From: Burkholderia sp. TSV86
GTDB taxonomy: Bacteria > Pseudomonadota > Gammaproteobacteria > Burkholderiales > Burkholderiaceae
DNA: 64,000 nt
Direction: 5' to 3'
NCBI RefSeq assembly: GCF_001522865.1
Contig: NZ_LOWB01000109.1
Span: forward strand, 186,001-250,000
The notes beneath the pieces were generated by a model that searched no databases, was not told the origin of the DNA, and saw nothing but the letters and a program-made list of their open reading frames with translations. Each line of letters opens with the position of its first letter. Position 1 is the stretch's first letter. Below are positions 36,516 through 46,151 of this stretch, in pieces. The position numbers and the translations under genes were made by a program.

Positions 36516-37580
36516 ATGAGCACGACCTATGCTTATGCGGCGTCGAGCGCCACCACGCCGCTCGCGCCGTTCGAATTCCAGCGCCGCACGCTGCGCGATC
36601 TCGACGTGCAGATCGACATCCTCTATTGCGGCGTCTGCCACTCCGATCTCCATCAAGCCCGCAACGAATGGAAAAACAGTCTCTATCCGGTCGTGCCGGG
36701 GCATGAGATCGTCGGCCGCGTAACGGCCGTGGGCCCGCACGTCACGCGCTTCAAGACGGGGGAGCTGGTCGGCGTGGGCTGTCTCGTCGATTCGTGCCGC
36801 ACGTGCGCAAGCTGCGCCGAAGGGCTCGAACAATATTGCGAAAACGGCTTCGTCGGCACCTATAACGGCCAGGACCGCGTGACGGGCGACGTCACGTTCG
36901 GCGGCTATTCGACGCAAATCGTCGTCGACGAGGCGTTCGTGCTACGCGTGCCCGACACGCTCGATCCGGCCGGCGCCGCGCCGCTGCTGTGCGCGGGAAT
37001 CACGACGTACTCGCCGCTGCGCCAGTGGGGCGCGGGGCCGGGCAAGAAAGTCGGCATCGTCGGGCTCGGCGGCCTCGGCCATATGGGCGTGAAGCTCGCG
37101 CGCGCGATGGGCGCGCACGTCGTGCTGTTCACGACGTCGCCGTCCAAGATCGACGATGGCAAGCGGCTCGGCGCGCACGAGGTCGTGATCTCGAAGGACG
37201 CCGCGCAGATGAGCGCGCACCTGAACAGCTTCGATTTCATCCTGAACACGGTTGCCGCGCAGCACGACTTGAATCCGTTCCTGCACCTGCTCAAGCGTGA
37301 TGGCACGATGACGCTCGTCGGCGCGCCGGAGCACGACCATCCGTCGCCGCAGGTGTTCAACCTGATCTTCAAGCGCCGCCGCTTGGCGGGCTCGCTGATC
37401 GGCGGCATCGCCGAGACGCAGGAAATGCTCGATTTCTGCGCGCAGCACGGCATCACGTCGGACATCGAAATCATTCCGATGCAGCAGATCAATGCTGCCT
37501 ATGAGCGGATGCTGAAGAGCGACGTCAAGTATCGTTTCGTGATCGACATTGCGTCGCTGAAGCCGAAGCTCGCAGCCTGA
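36516..37580 (+). CDS. Zinc-dependent NAD(P)H alcohol dehydrogenase (YahK/cinnamyl-alcohol type)
   Basis: A medium-chain dehydrogenase/reductase that likely reduces aldehydes. The catalytic zinc site is YCGVCHSDLH and VPGHEIVGRV (residues about 33-75). The structural zinc cysteines are in VDSCRTCASCAEGLEQYC (about 90-107). The cofactor site is VGIVGLGGLGHMGVKLARAMG (about 178-198). The 354 aa length and sequence match the YahK / cinnamyl-alcohol dehydrogenase subgroup, broad-range NADPH aldehyde reductases. It is divergent from an AraC_N regulator that probably controls it. The ATG at 36516 has GAGGA 8 bp upstream. Confidence 0.9.
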   Translation: MSTTYAYAASSATTPLAPFEFQRRTLRDLDVQIDILYCGVCHSDLHQARNEWKNSLYPVVPGHEIVGRVTAVGPHVTRFKTGELVGVGCLVDSCRTCASCAEGLEQYCENGFVGTYNGQDRVTGDVTFGGYSTQIVVDEAFVLRVPDTLDPAGAAPLLCAGITTYSPLRQWGAGPGKKVGIVGLGGLGHMGVKLARAMGAHVVLFTTSPSKIDDGKRLGAHEVVISKDAAQMSAHLNSFDFILNTVAAQHDLNPFLHLLKRDGTMTLVGAPEHDHPSPQVFNLIFKRRRLAGSLIGGIAETQEMLDFCAQHGITSDIEIIPMQQINAAYERMLKSDVKYRFVIDIASLKPKLAA

Positions 37581-37708
37581 CGGCTGCCGCGGCTGTGCAC
37601 CGAATACGCCCTTGGCCGATTCGTCGGCCCAACGGCGGGTTCGGACAGGAAGCGACCGGATATCTCGAATCCGCCAATACGTTTGCAAACCGCGCGGCCG
37701 CGCATCGC

Positions 37709-37739
37709 GCGGCCCGCGCGCGTCAGGCGCGCGGGCCGC
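37709..37739. repeat. Strong GC-rich hairpin between convergent genes
   Basis: A perfect 13 bp inverted repeat (GCGGCCCGCGCGC with GCGCGCGGGCCGC) around the 5 nt loop GTCAG, ending one base before the xth stop codon. There is no T-run on either strand, so it may be a bidirectional transcript end or a 3' stabiliser rather than an intrinsic terminator. Confidence 0.6.
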
Positions 37740-38510
37740 TCATTTGTAATCGTAGTCGACCGTCAGCGGCGCATGGTCGCTGAACTTGATGTCGCGGAAG
37801 ATCGACGTCCGTTTCGCGGTGCTCGCCACGCCCGGCGTCGCGATCTGGTAATCGATCCGCCACCCGACGTTGTTCGCATACGCATTGCCGCGATTGCTCC
37901 ACCACGTGTATTGCTCGGACCGCGGGTCGAGCGTGCGGAACACGTCGACATAGCCCACATCGTCGAACAACGCCGTCAGCCATGCGCGCTCTTCGGGCAG
38001 GCATCCGGAATTCTTCTGGTTGCTCTTCCAATTCTTGATGTCGATTTCCTTGTGGACGATGTTCACGTCGCCGCACAAGATCACTTCGCGCTTTTTCTTC
38101 AGCTCGGCCAGATGCGGCATGAATTCTTTCATGAAGCGGTATTTCGCCTGCTGACGCTCGTCGCCGCTCGAACCGGACGGCACGTACACCGACACCACCG
38201 ACAGTTTGCCGAACCGCGCCTCGACGTAACGGCCCTCCGCGTCGAATTCGCTGCTGCCGTAACCGATGATCACGTCATCGGGCTCGCGGCGCGAATAGAG
38301 CCCCGCGCCGCTGTAGCCTTTCTTCTGAGCATGGTGAAAGTAGCTTTTGAAGCCGTGCGGCTCGACGAATTCGGCGGGCAGATCGTTCGCCGACACCTTG
38401 ATTTCCTGCACGCAGACGCAATCGGCGCTCTGCTCGCCGAGCCAATCGAAGAAACCTTTTTTCGCGGCCGATCGGATGCCGTTCAGATTCGCGGTAATGA
38501 CACGCAGCAT
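37740..38510 (-). CDS. xth: Exodeoxyribonuclease III (AP endonuclease)
   Basis: Removes nucleotides 3'-5' from double-stranded DNA and cuts at abasic sites in base-excision repair. The 256 aa ExoIII-fold protein shows MLRVITANLNGIRSAAKKGF at the N-terminus, the metal-binding Glu in CVQEIKVS, the Tyr/Asp active-site segment ILCGDVNIVHKEID (about 144-157), and the C-terminal SDHAPLTVDYDY with the catalytic Asp-His pair. The ATG at 38510 is fixed by the canonical start; open frame further upstream is antisense to ppk2. The PPK2 gene lies 41 bp upstream in the same direction. Confidence 0.93.
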   Translation of the reverse strand: MLRVITANLNGIRSAAKKGFFDWLGEQSADCVCVQEIKVSANDLPAEFVEPHGFKSYFHHAQKKGYSGAGLYSRREPDDVIIGYGSSEFDAEGRYVEARFGKLSVVSVYVPSGSSGDERQQAKYRFMKEFMPHLAELKKKREVILCGDVNIVHKEIDIKNWKSNQKNSGCLPEERAWLTALFDDVGYVDVFRTLDPRSEQYTWWSNRGNAYANNVGWRIDYQIATPGVASTAKRTSIFRDIKFSDHAPLTVDYDYK

Positions 38511-38551
38511 GATGATGGATTCCGTCCAGTAAATGCGTTTTCCGTTGCGGC

Positions 38552-39391
38552 TTATTGGATCTTGACGCCAGCGAGTTCCTGCTTCGCGGGCGGATAATCG
38601 AGCTTCATGCCGGTCAGGGCGCGCAACAGCAGCTCGGCGATCATCACGTTGCGATGCGTTTTCGAATCGGCCGGGATCACGTACCACGGCGCGTGCTCGG
38701 CGCACGTCGCGGCAAGCGCGTCGCGATACGCGGCCTGGTATGCATCCCAATGCTTGCGCGCGTCGAGATCGGACACGTCGAACTTCCAATGCTTGGTCGG
38801 ATCGTCGATACGCGCTTGCAGCCGGCTGCGCTGCTCGTCCTTCGAGATGTGCAGGAAGCACTTGACGATCGTCGTGCCCGATTCGACCAGCATCTCCTCG
38901 AACTGGCGAATTTGCCGGTAGCGCCGCTCGCATTCGTCCCGGTCGATCGCGCCGAGCACGCGCGGCACGAGCACGTCCTCGTAATGGCTGCGGTTGAAGA
39001 TCACCAACTCTCCCGCCGCGGGCGCCTGCGCATGCACGCGCCAAAGAAAATCGTGCGCAAGCTCGACGGGTGTCGGCGCCTTGAACGACACGACGCGCAA
39101 GCCGAGCGGATCGACTTCGCGAAACACCGCGCGCACGGTGCCGTCCTTGCCGCTCGTGTCCATTCCTTGCAGCACCAGCAGCACGCGCTTGCGGTTTTGC
39201 GTATGCAAACGCTCCTGCTGCGCGTCAAGCTCGAGCGACACCGTCGACAGCCGCTCTCGATCGGCCTCCTTCGAGCCCGCCGAGAACGGCTTGGCGGCCG
39301 GATCGAAAGCATCGAGCGCGAATGCGGCGGCCTCCTTTTCGCGCGTGTGGTACGGCACGCGGTAATCGTCGAGCGACGGTTGCTTGGCCAT
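38552..39391 (-). CDS. Polyphosphate kinase 2 (PPK2) family protein
   Basis: A P-loop kinase that moves phosphate between polyphosphate and nucleotides. Walker A is LLVLQGMDTSGKDGTVRAVF (about residues 70-89), the lid and Walker B region ELVIFNRSHYEDVLVPRV (about 125-142), and the Arg-rich lid follows (KDEQRSRLQARIDDPTKHWKF). At 279 aa it is a single-domain PPK2 (class I or III by size); direction and nucleotide preference are not readable. The ATG at 39391 has AGGAGG 5-6 bp upstream; a GTG two codons earlier would overlap that site. Confidence 0.9.
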   Translation of the reverse strand: MAKQPSLDDYRVPYHTREKEAAAFALDAFDPAAKPFSAGSKEADRERLSTVSLELDAQQERLHTQNRKRVLLVLQGMDTSGKDGTVRAVFREVDPLGLRVVSFKAPTPVELAHDFLWRVHAQAPAAGELVIFNRSHYEDVLVPRVLGAIDRDECERRYRQIRQFEEMLVESGTTIVKCFLHISKDEQRSRLQARIDDPTKHWKFDVSDLDARKHWDAYQAAYRDALAATCAEHAPWYVIPADSKTHRNVMIAELLLRALTGMKLDYPPAKQELAGVKIQ

Positions 39392-39431
39392 CGGCACCTC
39401 CTGAAATCGATGCGGGAATCGGCAAATCGCA

Positions 39432-39466
39432 GGCGCGCGGTGCCGGGCGCGCCGGCACCGCGCGCC
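39432..39466 (-). terminator. Perfect 15 bp hairpin after gatB
   Basis: GGCGCGCGGTGCCGG (39432-39446) pairs perfectly with CCGGCACCGCGCGCC (39452-39466) around a 5 nt loop, 3 bp beyond the gatB stop. The minus-strand continuation (TGCGATTTGCC) lacks a clear T-run, so it may terminate inefficiently or protect the 3' end. Confidence 0.55.
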
Positions 39467-39469
39467 CGC

Positions 39470-40942
39470 TCAGCCGAGTTTCTTCTTCAGCAGCTCGTTG
39501 ACCTGCTGCGGGTTCGCCTTGCCCTTCGTCGCCTTCATTGCCTGGCCGATGAGCGCGTTGAACGCCTTCTCCTTGCCCGCGCGGTACTCGTCGACCGATT
39601 TCGCGTTCGCGGCAAGCACCTCGTCGATGATCGCTTCGAGCGCGCCGGTGTCGGAGATCTGCTTCAAGCCCTTCGCGTCGATGATGCGGTCGGCCGCGGC
39701 TTCGTCGGTTGCCTTCTCGTCCCAGATCGTCACGAAGATTTCCTTCGCGATCTTGTTCGAGATCGTGCCGTCGGCGATCCGCTGCAACAGCAGCGCGAGT
39801 TGCGCGGCCGACACCGGGCTCGCGTCGATGTCGATGCCGTCGCGGTTGAGCTGCGACGATACGTCGCCCATCAGCCAGTTCGCGGCCGTCTTCGCCTGCG
39901 CGGCACCGGCCTTCGCGACCACAGCCTCGAAGTAGGAAGCCATTGCCTTGCTCGACGTCAGCACGCTCGCGTCATACGACGTCAGGCCGTACTGATCGAC
40001 GAAGCGCTGCTGCATCGCGGCGGGCAACTCGGGCATCTCGCCTTTCACGCGCTCGATCCAATCCGCGCCGATCACGAGTGGCACCAGATCCGGATCGGGG
40101 AAATAGCGGTAATCGTGCGCATCTTCCTTGCTGCGCATCGAGCGCGTCTCGCGTTTGTCCGGGTCGTACAGGCGCGTTTCCTGCACGACCTCGCCGCCGT
40201 CCTCGATCAGCTCGATCTGGCGGCGCACTTCGTAGTTGATCGCCTCTTCGAGGAAGCGGAACGAATTCAGATTCTTGATTTCGGCGCGCGTGCCGAACTT
40301 TTCCTGGCCGAGCGGCCGCACCGATACGTTCGCGTCGCAGCGAAACGAGCCTTCCTGCATGTTGCCGTCGCAGATGCCAAGCCATACGACGAGCGCATGC
40401 AGCGCCTTCGCATATGCCACCGCCTCGGCCGCACTGCGCATCTCGGGCTCGGTGACGATCTCGAGCAGCGGCGTGCCCGCGCGGTTCAGATCGATGCCCG
40501 TCATTCCCGCGAAATCCTCGTGCAACGACTTGCCAGCGTCCTCCTCGAGGTGCGCGCGCGTCAGATTGATCGTCTTCGCATACGCCTGCTGGCCGGCCTT
40601 TTCATTCGCGCTCACCTGAATCGTGATCTGCCCGCCCTGAACGACGGGAGTCTCGTACTGGCTGATTTGATAGCCCTTCGGCAGATCGGGGTAGAAATAA
40701 TTCTTGCGCGCGAAGATGCTGCGCGGCGCGATCGTCGCGCCGATCGCCAGACCGAAGCGGATCGCCCGCTCCACCGCGCCGCGGTTCGCGACAGGCAGCA
40801 CGCCCGGCAGCGCGAGATCGACCGCGCACGCCTGCGTGTTGGGCGCCGCGCCGAACTGCGTCGGCGCGCCGGAGAAAATCTTCGAGACGGTCGACAGTTG
40901 CGCGTGCGTCTCCAAACCGATAACGACTTCCCATTGCGTCAT
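39470..40942 (-). CDS. gatB: Asp-tRNA(Asn)/Glu-tRNA(Gln) amidotransferase subunit B
   Basis: Binds misacylated tRNA and phosphorylates the acyl group in the GatCAB complex. N-terminal cradle motifs are [13 protein letters not shown] (residues about 4-16) and [15 protein letters not shown] (about 71-85), with [23 protein letters not shown] near 150; the C-terminal YqeY-like helical domain ends in [13 protein letters not shown]. At 490 aa it is full length. Two in-frame ATGs exist: 40948 overlaps the gatA stop as ATGA, but 40942 has the better GGGAGG spacing (7 bp) and gives the usual start MTQWEV. Confidence 0.96.
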   Translation of the reverse strand: MTQWEVVIGLETHAQLSTVSKIFSGAPTQFGAAPNTQACAVDLALPGVLPVANRGAVERAIRFGLAIGATIAPRSIFARKNYFYPDLPKGYQISQYETPVVQGGQITIQVSANEKAGQQAYAKTINLTRAHLEEDAGKSLHEDFAGMTGIDLNRAGTPLLEIVTEPEMRSAAEAVAYAKALHALVVWLGICDGNMQEGSFRCDANVSVRPLGQEKFGTRAEIKNLNSFRFLEEAINYEVRRQIELIEDGGEVVQETRLYDPDKRETRSMRSKEDAHDYRYFPDPDLVPLVIGADWIERVKGEMPELPAAMQQRFVDQYGLTSYDASVLTSSKAMASYFEAVVAKAGAAQAKTAANWLMGDVSSQLNRDGIDIDASPVSAAQLALLLQRIADGTISNKIAKEIFVTIWDEKATDEAAADRIIDAKGLKQISDTGALEAIIDEVLAANAKSVDEYRAGKEKAFNALIGQAMKATKGKANPQQVNELLKKKLG

Positions 40943-40944
40943 GC

Positions 40945-42516
40945 TCATGCCTCCCGCCGAGCTGCCTCAACGGAGGCATCCGCCCCCCCGGGGGGCAACG
41001 AACCTGGTGAGCGTGGAGGCTCACCGTGCCCCCACGCCGGAATTTGCTGGTGCCAATCGGTCGCGCGCTGAAACGCATCGGCGACCTGCAGCATCCGGGC
41101 CTCGTCGAAATAGTTGCCGATGATCTGCAGGCCAACCGGACGCCGCGCGTTCGCCCCCGCGCCGAAGCCGCACGGCACGCTCATGCCGGGCAAGCCGGCG
41201 AGGCTCACGGACAGCGTGTAGATATCCGCGAGATACATCTGGACGGGATCGTCGCCCTTCGCGCCAAGATCCCACGCGACCGTCGGCGACGCCGGGCCCA
41301 TGATCAAGTCGCACTGCTTGAACGCCTCCTGGAAATCCCGCGCGATGATGCGGCGGATTTTCTGCGCCTGCAGGTAATACGCGTCGTAGTAGCCGTGCGA
41401 CAGTACGTATGTGCCGACCAGAATCCGACGCTTGACCTCGGGGCCGAAACCCTGCGCGCGCGACTTCTTGTACATGTCGAGCAGATCCCGGTACTCGGCC
41501 GCGCGATGGCCGTAACGCACGCCGTCGAAACGCGACAGGTTCGACGACGCCTCGGCGGGAGCAATCACGTAATAGACCGGAATCGACAGTTCGGTCTTCG
41601 GCAGCGACACCGGCACGAGCGTCGCGCCAAGCGTTTCGTAGACTTTGAGCGCCGCGTCGATCGCCGCACGCACGTCGTCGGCAAGGCCCGCTCCGAAGTA
41701 TTCGTCCGGCAGGCCGATGCGCAGGCCCGCGAGCGGCTTGCCCGCGTCCGCCTGCGGCGTCCAGGGCTGGCCGAGATGGCGGGCGAAGTCCTCGTCGGCG
41801 CGCTCCAGGCTGGTCGAATCGCGCTCGTCGAAGCCCGCCATCGCGTTGAGCAGCAGCGCGCAATCGGCGGCGCTGGCCGCCATCGGGCCGCCCTGATCCA
41901 GCGACGATGCGAACGCGATCATCCCGTAACGCGACACGCGGCCGTAAGTCGGCTTGATCCCGGTCACGCCGGCGAACGACGCCGGCTGACGGATCGAGCC
42001 GCCCGTATCGGTGCCCGTGGCGGCGGGGGCCAGGCGCGCGGCGACCGCCGCCGAGCTGCCGCCCGAGCTGCCGCCCGGCACGGCGTTCAGGTCCCACGGA
42101 TTCTTCACCGCGCCGAACGCCGAATTCTCGTTCGACGAGCCCATCGCGAATTCGTCCATGTTGGTCTTGCCGAGCGTGACCATGCCGGCCGCCGCCAGGC
42201 GCTCGACCACCGTCGCGTCGAACGGGCTCGCGTAGCTCGCGAGCATCTTCGAGCCGGCGCTGGAGCGCCAGCCGCGCGTGACGAACACGTCCTTGTGCGC
42301 GACGGGCACGCCCGTCAGCGGGCCGGCGTCGCCGCCGGCAAGCCGCGCATCAGCGGCGCGCGCCTGCGCGAGCGTGAGTTCGGGATCGACGTGGATGAAG
42401 GCGTTCAGATCGCGCGCGGCGTCGATCCGCTTCAAATAGTGCTGCGCGAGTTCGACGGCCGAGTATTGCTTGGCGTCGAGCGCGGCGCGCAGTTCAATCA
42501 GGCTTTTTGCGTGCAT
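40945..42516 (-). CDS. gatA: Asp-tRNA(Asn)/Glu-tRNA(Gln) amidotransferase subunit A, with C-terminal extension
   Basis: Glutaminase subunit of GatCAB, an amidase-signature enzyme that makes ammonia for transamidation. The Ser-cisSer-Lys triad is visible: Lys in [10 protein letters not shown] (about residue 75), the Gly/Ser signature [32 protein letters not shown] (about 143-174). The family fold ends near [11 protein letters not shown], about residue 493; thereafter some 27 residues (Gly/Pro/Ala-rich, ending EAARREA) are encoded by palindromic DNA. The expected length is about 496, and this frame gives 523. The start at 42516 ([13 protein letters not shown]) fits the family. Confidence 0.94.
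   Translation of the reverse strand: MHAKSLIELRAALDAKQYSAVELAQHYLKRIDAARDLNAFIHVDPELTLAQARAADARLAGGDAGPLTGVPVAHKDVFVTRGWRSSAGSKMLASYASPFDATVVERLAAAGMVTLGKTNMDEFAMGSSNENSAFGAVKNPWDLNAVPGGSSGGSSAAVAARLAPAATGTDTGGSIRQPASFAGVTGIKPTYGRVSRYGMIAFASSLDQGGPMAASAADCALLLNAMAGFDERDSTSLERADEDFARHLGQPWTPQADAGKPLAGLRIGLPDEYFGAGLADDVRAAIDAALKVYETLGATLVPVSLPKTELSIPVYYVIAPAEASSNLSRFDGVRYGHRAAEYRDLLDMYKKSRAQGFGPEVKRRILVGTYVLSHGYYDAYYLQAQKIRRIIARDFQEAFKQCDLIMGPASPTVAWDLGAKGDDPVQMYLADIYTLSVSLAGLPGMSVPCGFGAGANARRPVGLQIIGNYFDEARMLQVADAFQRATDWHQQIPAWGHGEPPRSPGSLPPGGADASVEAARREA
40963..41025. repeat. Cluster of three palindromes inside the 3' end of gatA
   Basis: TGCCTC-AACG-GAGGCA (40963-40978), C7G6 (40983-40995) and GGTGAGC-GTGGAG-GCTCACC (41006-41025) lie within 63 bp. 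They encode the last part of the long GatA reading frame, beyond the region conserved in the family, and look like intergenic repeat DNA captured by the open frame. Confidence 0.7.
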
Positions 42517-42559
42517 TGCGTGAATTTCATGGATTGACGATGGGGCCCGCATCGGGCGC

Positions 42560-42859
42560 TTACTCGATCACCTTCGGCACGAGGTACAGCCCGTCCTGGA
42601 CGGCGGGCGCCGGGCGCTGATTGTCGTCGCGGTTCACCGCTTCCGTGACGGCGTCGTCGCGCAGCCGCAGCGCGACTTCCTGGATCTGCTCGATCGGGTG
42701 CGCGAGCGGCGCGACGCCCGTCGTATCGACTGCCTGCATCTGCTCCACGAGGCCGAAAAATTCGTTGAGCTGGCCGAGCGTGTGCTCGGCGTCGGCATCG
42801 GTCATTTCGAGCCGCGCAAGATGCGCGATGCGTTTCACATCGGTCAGGGTCAAGGCCAT
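42560..42859 (-). CDS. gatC: Asp-tRNA(Asn)/Glu-tRNA(Gln) amidotransferase subunit C
   Basis: The 99 aa stabilising subunit that wraps around GatA and GatB. The N-terminus [21 protein letters not shown] and the C-terminal [16 protein letters not shown] (with the conserved region before it, [20 protein letters not shown]) are typical. It is first in the minus-strand operon gatC-gatA-gatB, with 43 bp to gatA. It is divergent from mreB. Confidence 0.95.
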   Translation of the reverse strand: MALTLTDVKRIAHLARLEMTDADAEHTLGQLNEFFGLVEQMQAVDTTGVAPLAHPIEQIQEVALRLRDDAVTEAVNRDDNQRPAPAVQDGLYLVPKVIE

Positions 42860-43215
42860 GCGATCACCGGAAAAACAAGAGCTTGGCGCGGCAGACGGAG
42901 CGCGCCGCGCCAGGGGGTTGGAGGGCTGGATCGAGCCCTCGAAAATCGGGGGCGAAGCGGCGAAAATACCGCCCGTTTCGGTTCAAATACTGCGAAATTA
43001 TAAGGTATCATTACGCGTTCGACCCAGACCAGGACTGCCTTTGCCGCGCCACGGCCACGCCGCGCGGGCGCCGCGTGCCGGTCCGGAGGATTTCACTCGC
43101 AGCTTCGCGCTTCCGAGCGGCCTCGTCCGCCCGATCCGAGGCTGTTATTTTTTCCGCTGCCGCCCTTCGCGCCATGTCCGCACGGGGCCGGCCTCAGAGC
43201 GAGACAGGATTCTGA
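42860..43215. promoter_or_regulatory. Divergent promoter region of gatCAB and mreBCD-mrdAB
   Basis: On the minus strand a perfect -10 TATAAT lies at 43002-42997 with only a poor -35, a plausible gat promoter about 140 bp before gatC. ACAGGA precedes the mreB start. I could not place an mreB promoter with confidence, and no gene is seen. Confidence 0.45.
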
Positions 43216-44259
<1,044 letters not shown>

Positions 44260-44376
44260 CCGTCCCATCGGCCAGCGATGTCACACGCGCGGCGCCCACG
44301 GCCAGGCTATCGCCGAACCGTCGCGCGTTTCGCGCGTCTGAGCAACATCTAACCGATCGCGCGTCCGGCGCCGACC

Positions 44377-45516
44377 ATGGAATACAGTCCGCCGCCCCTC
44401 TTCAAGCAAGGTCCGTCCGCCCTGGTGCGGCTGATCTTCTTCGTCGTGCTCGCGATCACGCTCCTCGTATCGGATGCGCGCTTCAAAACGCTCGAGATCG
44501 TCCGCGGCGTGCTCGGCACCGCTCTCTACCCGCTGCAGCGCGCGGCACTGGTGCCGCGCGATCTGTTGATGGGCGCAGCCGAATTCGCGGTGACGGGCAC
44601 CGCGCTGCGCAGCGAGAATCAGCAGCTGCATGCGCGCAACCTGCAGCTCTCGCTGCAGGCAAACCGGGCCAATCAGCTTGCCGCCGACAATGCGCATCTG
44701 CGCGCGGTGCTCGGGCTGCGCGAGCAGATCGCCGCGCAGGCGACGCCGGTCGAGATTCAGTACGACACGGGCGACCCATTCTCGCAAAAAATCGTCATCG
44801 GCCACGGTTCGCAAACCGGCGTGCAGAACGGCGCGCCCGTCGTCAACGAGGACGGCGTAGTCGGCCAGGTCACGCGCGTATTTCCGCTGCAAGCCGAAGT
44901 CACGCTGATCACCGACCGCGACCTCGCGATTCCCGTCCAGGTGCTGCGCACCGGGCTGCGCAGCGTGATCTACGGCACGCCGAAGGGCGATTCGCTCGAT
45001 CTGCGCTTCGTGCCGACGAGCGCCGATCTGCTGGCGGGCGACGAACTCGTGACGAGCGGGCTAGACGGCGTCTATCCGCCGGGGCTGCCTGTCGCGAAGG
45101 TGGTGCGCGTCGATAAGCTCGCCGATACCGCGTTCGCGCACGTCGTCTGCGAGCCGATCGCCGCGGTGCGCGGCGCACGCACCATGCTGGTGCTGCACTA
45201 TCGTAACGACATCCCGCCGCGGCCCGCCACCGACGATGCCGCAAGCGATGCGAAGGCCGCCAAGGGCAAAAAGCCCGCGAAGAGCGCCGATAAGCAGAAA
45301 ACAGCCGCACCGGACGCGAACAAGAACACCGCGGCTGACGCCAAACCGGCTGCGCAAGCAGAATCCGGCGCGCCCGCCGGCAAGCCTGCCGATGCGGCGC
45401 CCGCCAAGCAGCCTGCGGCGCCCGCCAAGCCGGCCGCGCCCCACCGCGCCGCGGGCCCGGCGAAACCTGCCGCGCCGCCCAAGCCCGCGGCCGCGCCGCC
45501 GCAAGGAGCGCAGTGA
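44377..45516 (+). CDS. mreC: Rod shape-determining protein MreC, with long charged tail
   Basis: A bitopic membrane protein that activates PBP2/RodA in the elongasome. It has one N-terminal membrane helix (residues about 16-33, LIFFVVLAITLLVSDARF), a coiled coil (about 70-105, LRSENQQLHARNLQLSLQ), and the MreC beta-barrel core (about 115-270, VIGHGSQTGVQNGAPVVNEDGVVGQV). Residues about 285-379 form a Lys/Ala/Pro-rich low-complexity tail in the periplasm, absent from E. coli MreC. The mreD ATG overlaps its stop codon as TGATG. Confidence 0.94.
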   Translation: MEYSPPPLFKQGPSALVRLIFFVVLAITLLVSDARFKTLEIVRGVLGTALYPLQRAALVPRDLLMGAAEFAVTGTALRSENQQLHARNLQLSLQANRANQLAADNAHLRAVLGLREQIAAQATPVEIQYDTGDPFSQKIVIGHGSQTGVQNGAPVVNEDGVVGQVTRVFPLQAEVTLITDRDLAIPVQVLRTGLRSVIYGTPKGDSLDLRFVPTSADLLAGDELVTSGLDGVYPPGLPVAKVVRVDKLADTAFAHVVCEPIAAVRGARTMLVLHYRNDIPPRPATDDAASDAKAAKGKKPAKSADKQKTAAPDANKNTAADAKPAAQAESGAPAGKPADAAPAKQPAAPAKPAAPHRAAGPAKPAAPPKPAAAPPQGAQ

Positions 45517-46028
45517 TGAACCGTCCGCAATACATCCTGCAGCCGGTCAACCCGTATTTCATCGTCTTCAGTCTCGCGGCCGCGTTCCTGCTGAATCTGA
45601 TGCCGTGGGGCCGCACTCCCGGCATCCCCGATTTCGTCGCGCTCGTGGTGCTGTTCTGGAACGTCCACCAGCCGCGCAAGGTCGGCATGGGCGTCGCGTT
45701 CCTGCTCGGCATTCTGATGGACGTCCACGACGCGGGCCTGCTCGGCGAGCACGCGCTCGCCTACACGCTGCTCGCATACGGCGCGATCACGATTCACCGC
45801 CGCGTGCTGTGGCTGCCGCTCGGCGTGCAGATCTTCTATGTCGCGCCGCTGCTCGTGATCGCGCAGCTCGTGCCGTTCGTGATCCGCCTGCTGATGGGCG
45901 CCGCATTTCCCGGCTGGAGCTATCTCGTCGATGGGTTCGTCGAGGCGGCGTTGTGGCCCGTCGCCAGCCATCTGCTATTGATGCCGCAACGCCGCCCGGT
46001 CGATCCGGACGACACGCGGCCGATCTGA
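45516..46028 (+). CDS. mreD: Rod shape-determining protein MreD
   Basis: A 170 aa polytopic inner-membrane protein of the elongasome. It begins MNRPQYILQPVNPYFIVFSL and has about five hydrophobic segments, including VALVVLFWNVHQPRKVGMGVAFLLGILMDVHDAGLLGEHALAY, the MreD signature. The ATG at 45516 overlaps the mreC stop and has AAGGAG upstream; a GTG at 45513 is less likely. Confidence 0.92.
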   Translation: MNRPQYILQPVNPYFIVFSLAAAFLLNLMPWGRTPGIPDFVALVVLFWNVHQPRKVGMGVAFLLGILMDVHDAGLLGEHALAYTLLAYGAITIHRRVLWLPLGVQIFYVAPLLVIAQLVPFVIRLLMGAAFPGWSYLVDGFVEAALWPVASHLLLMPQRRPVDPDDTRPI

Positions 46029-46151
46029 CGCACGGCGCCCGAGGATGAACGCGTCGAACGTCCGCCGCCTGCCTGCCGCCAGCCGCTTGCCCGCCGATGC
46101 GGGAAGCACGGGCGGGCGCGCCGCCGCGCGCGCCCCTTCATCCGTAAACGC

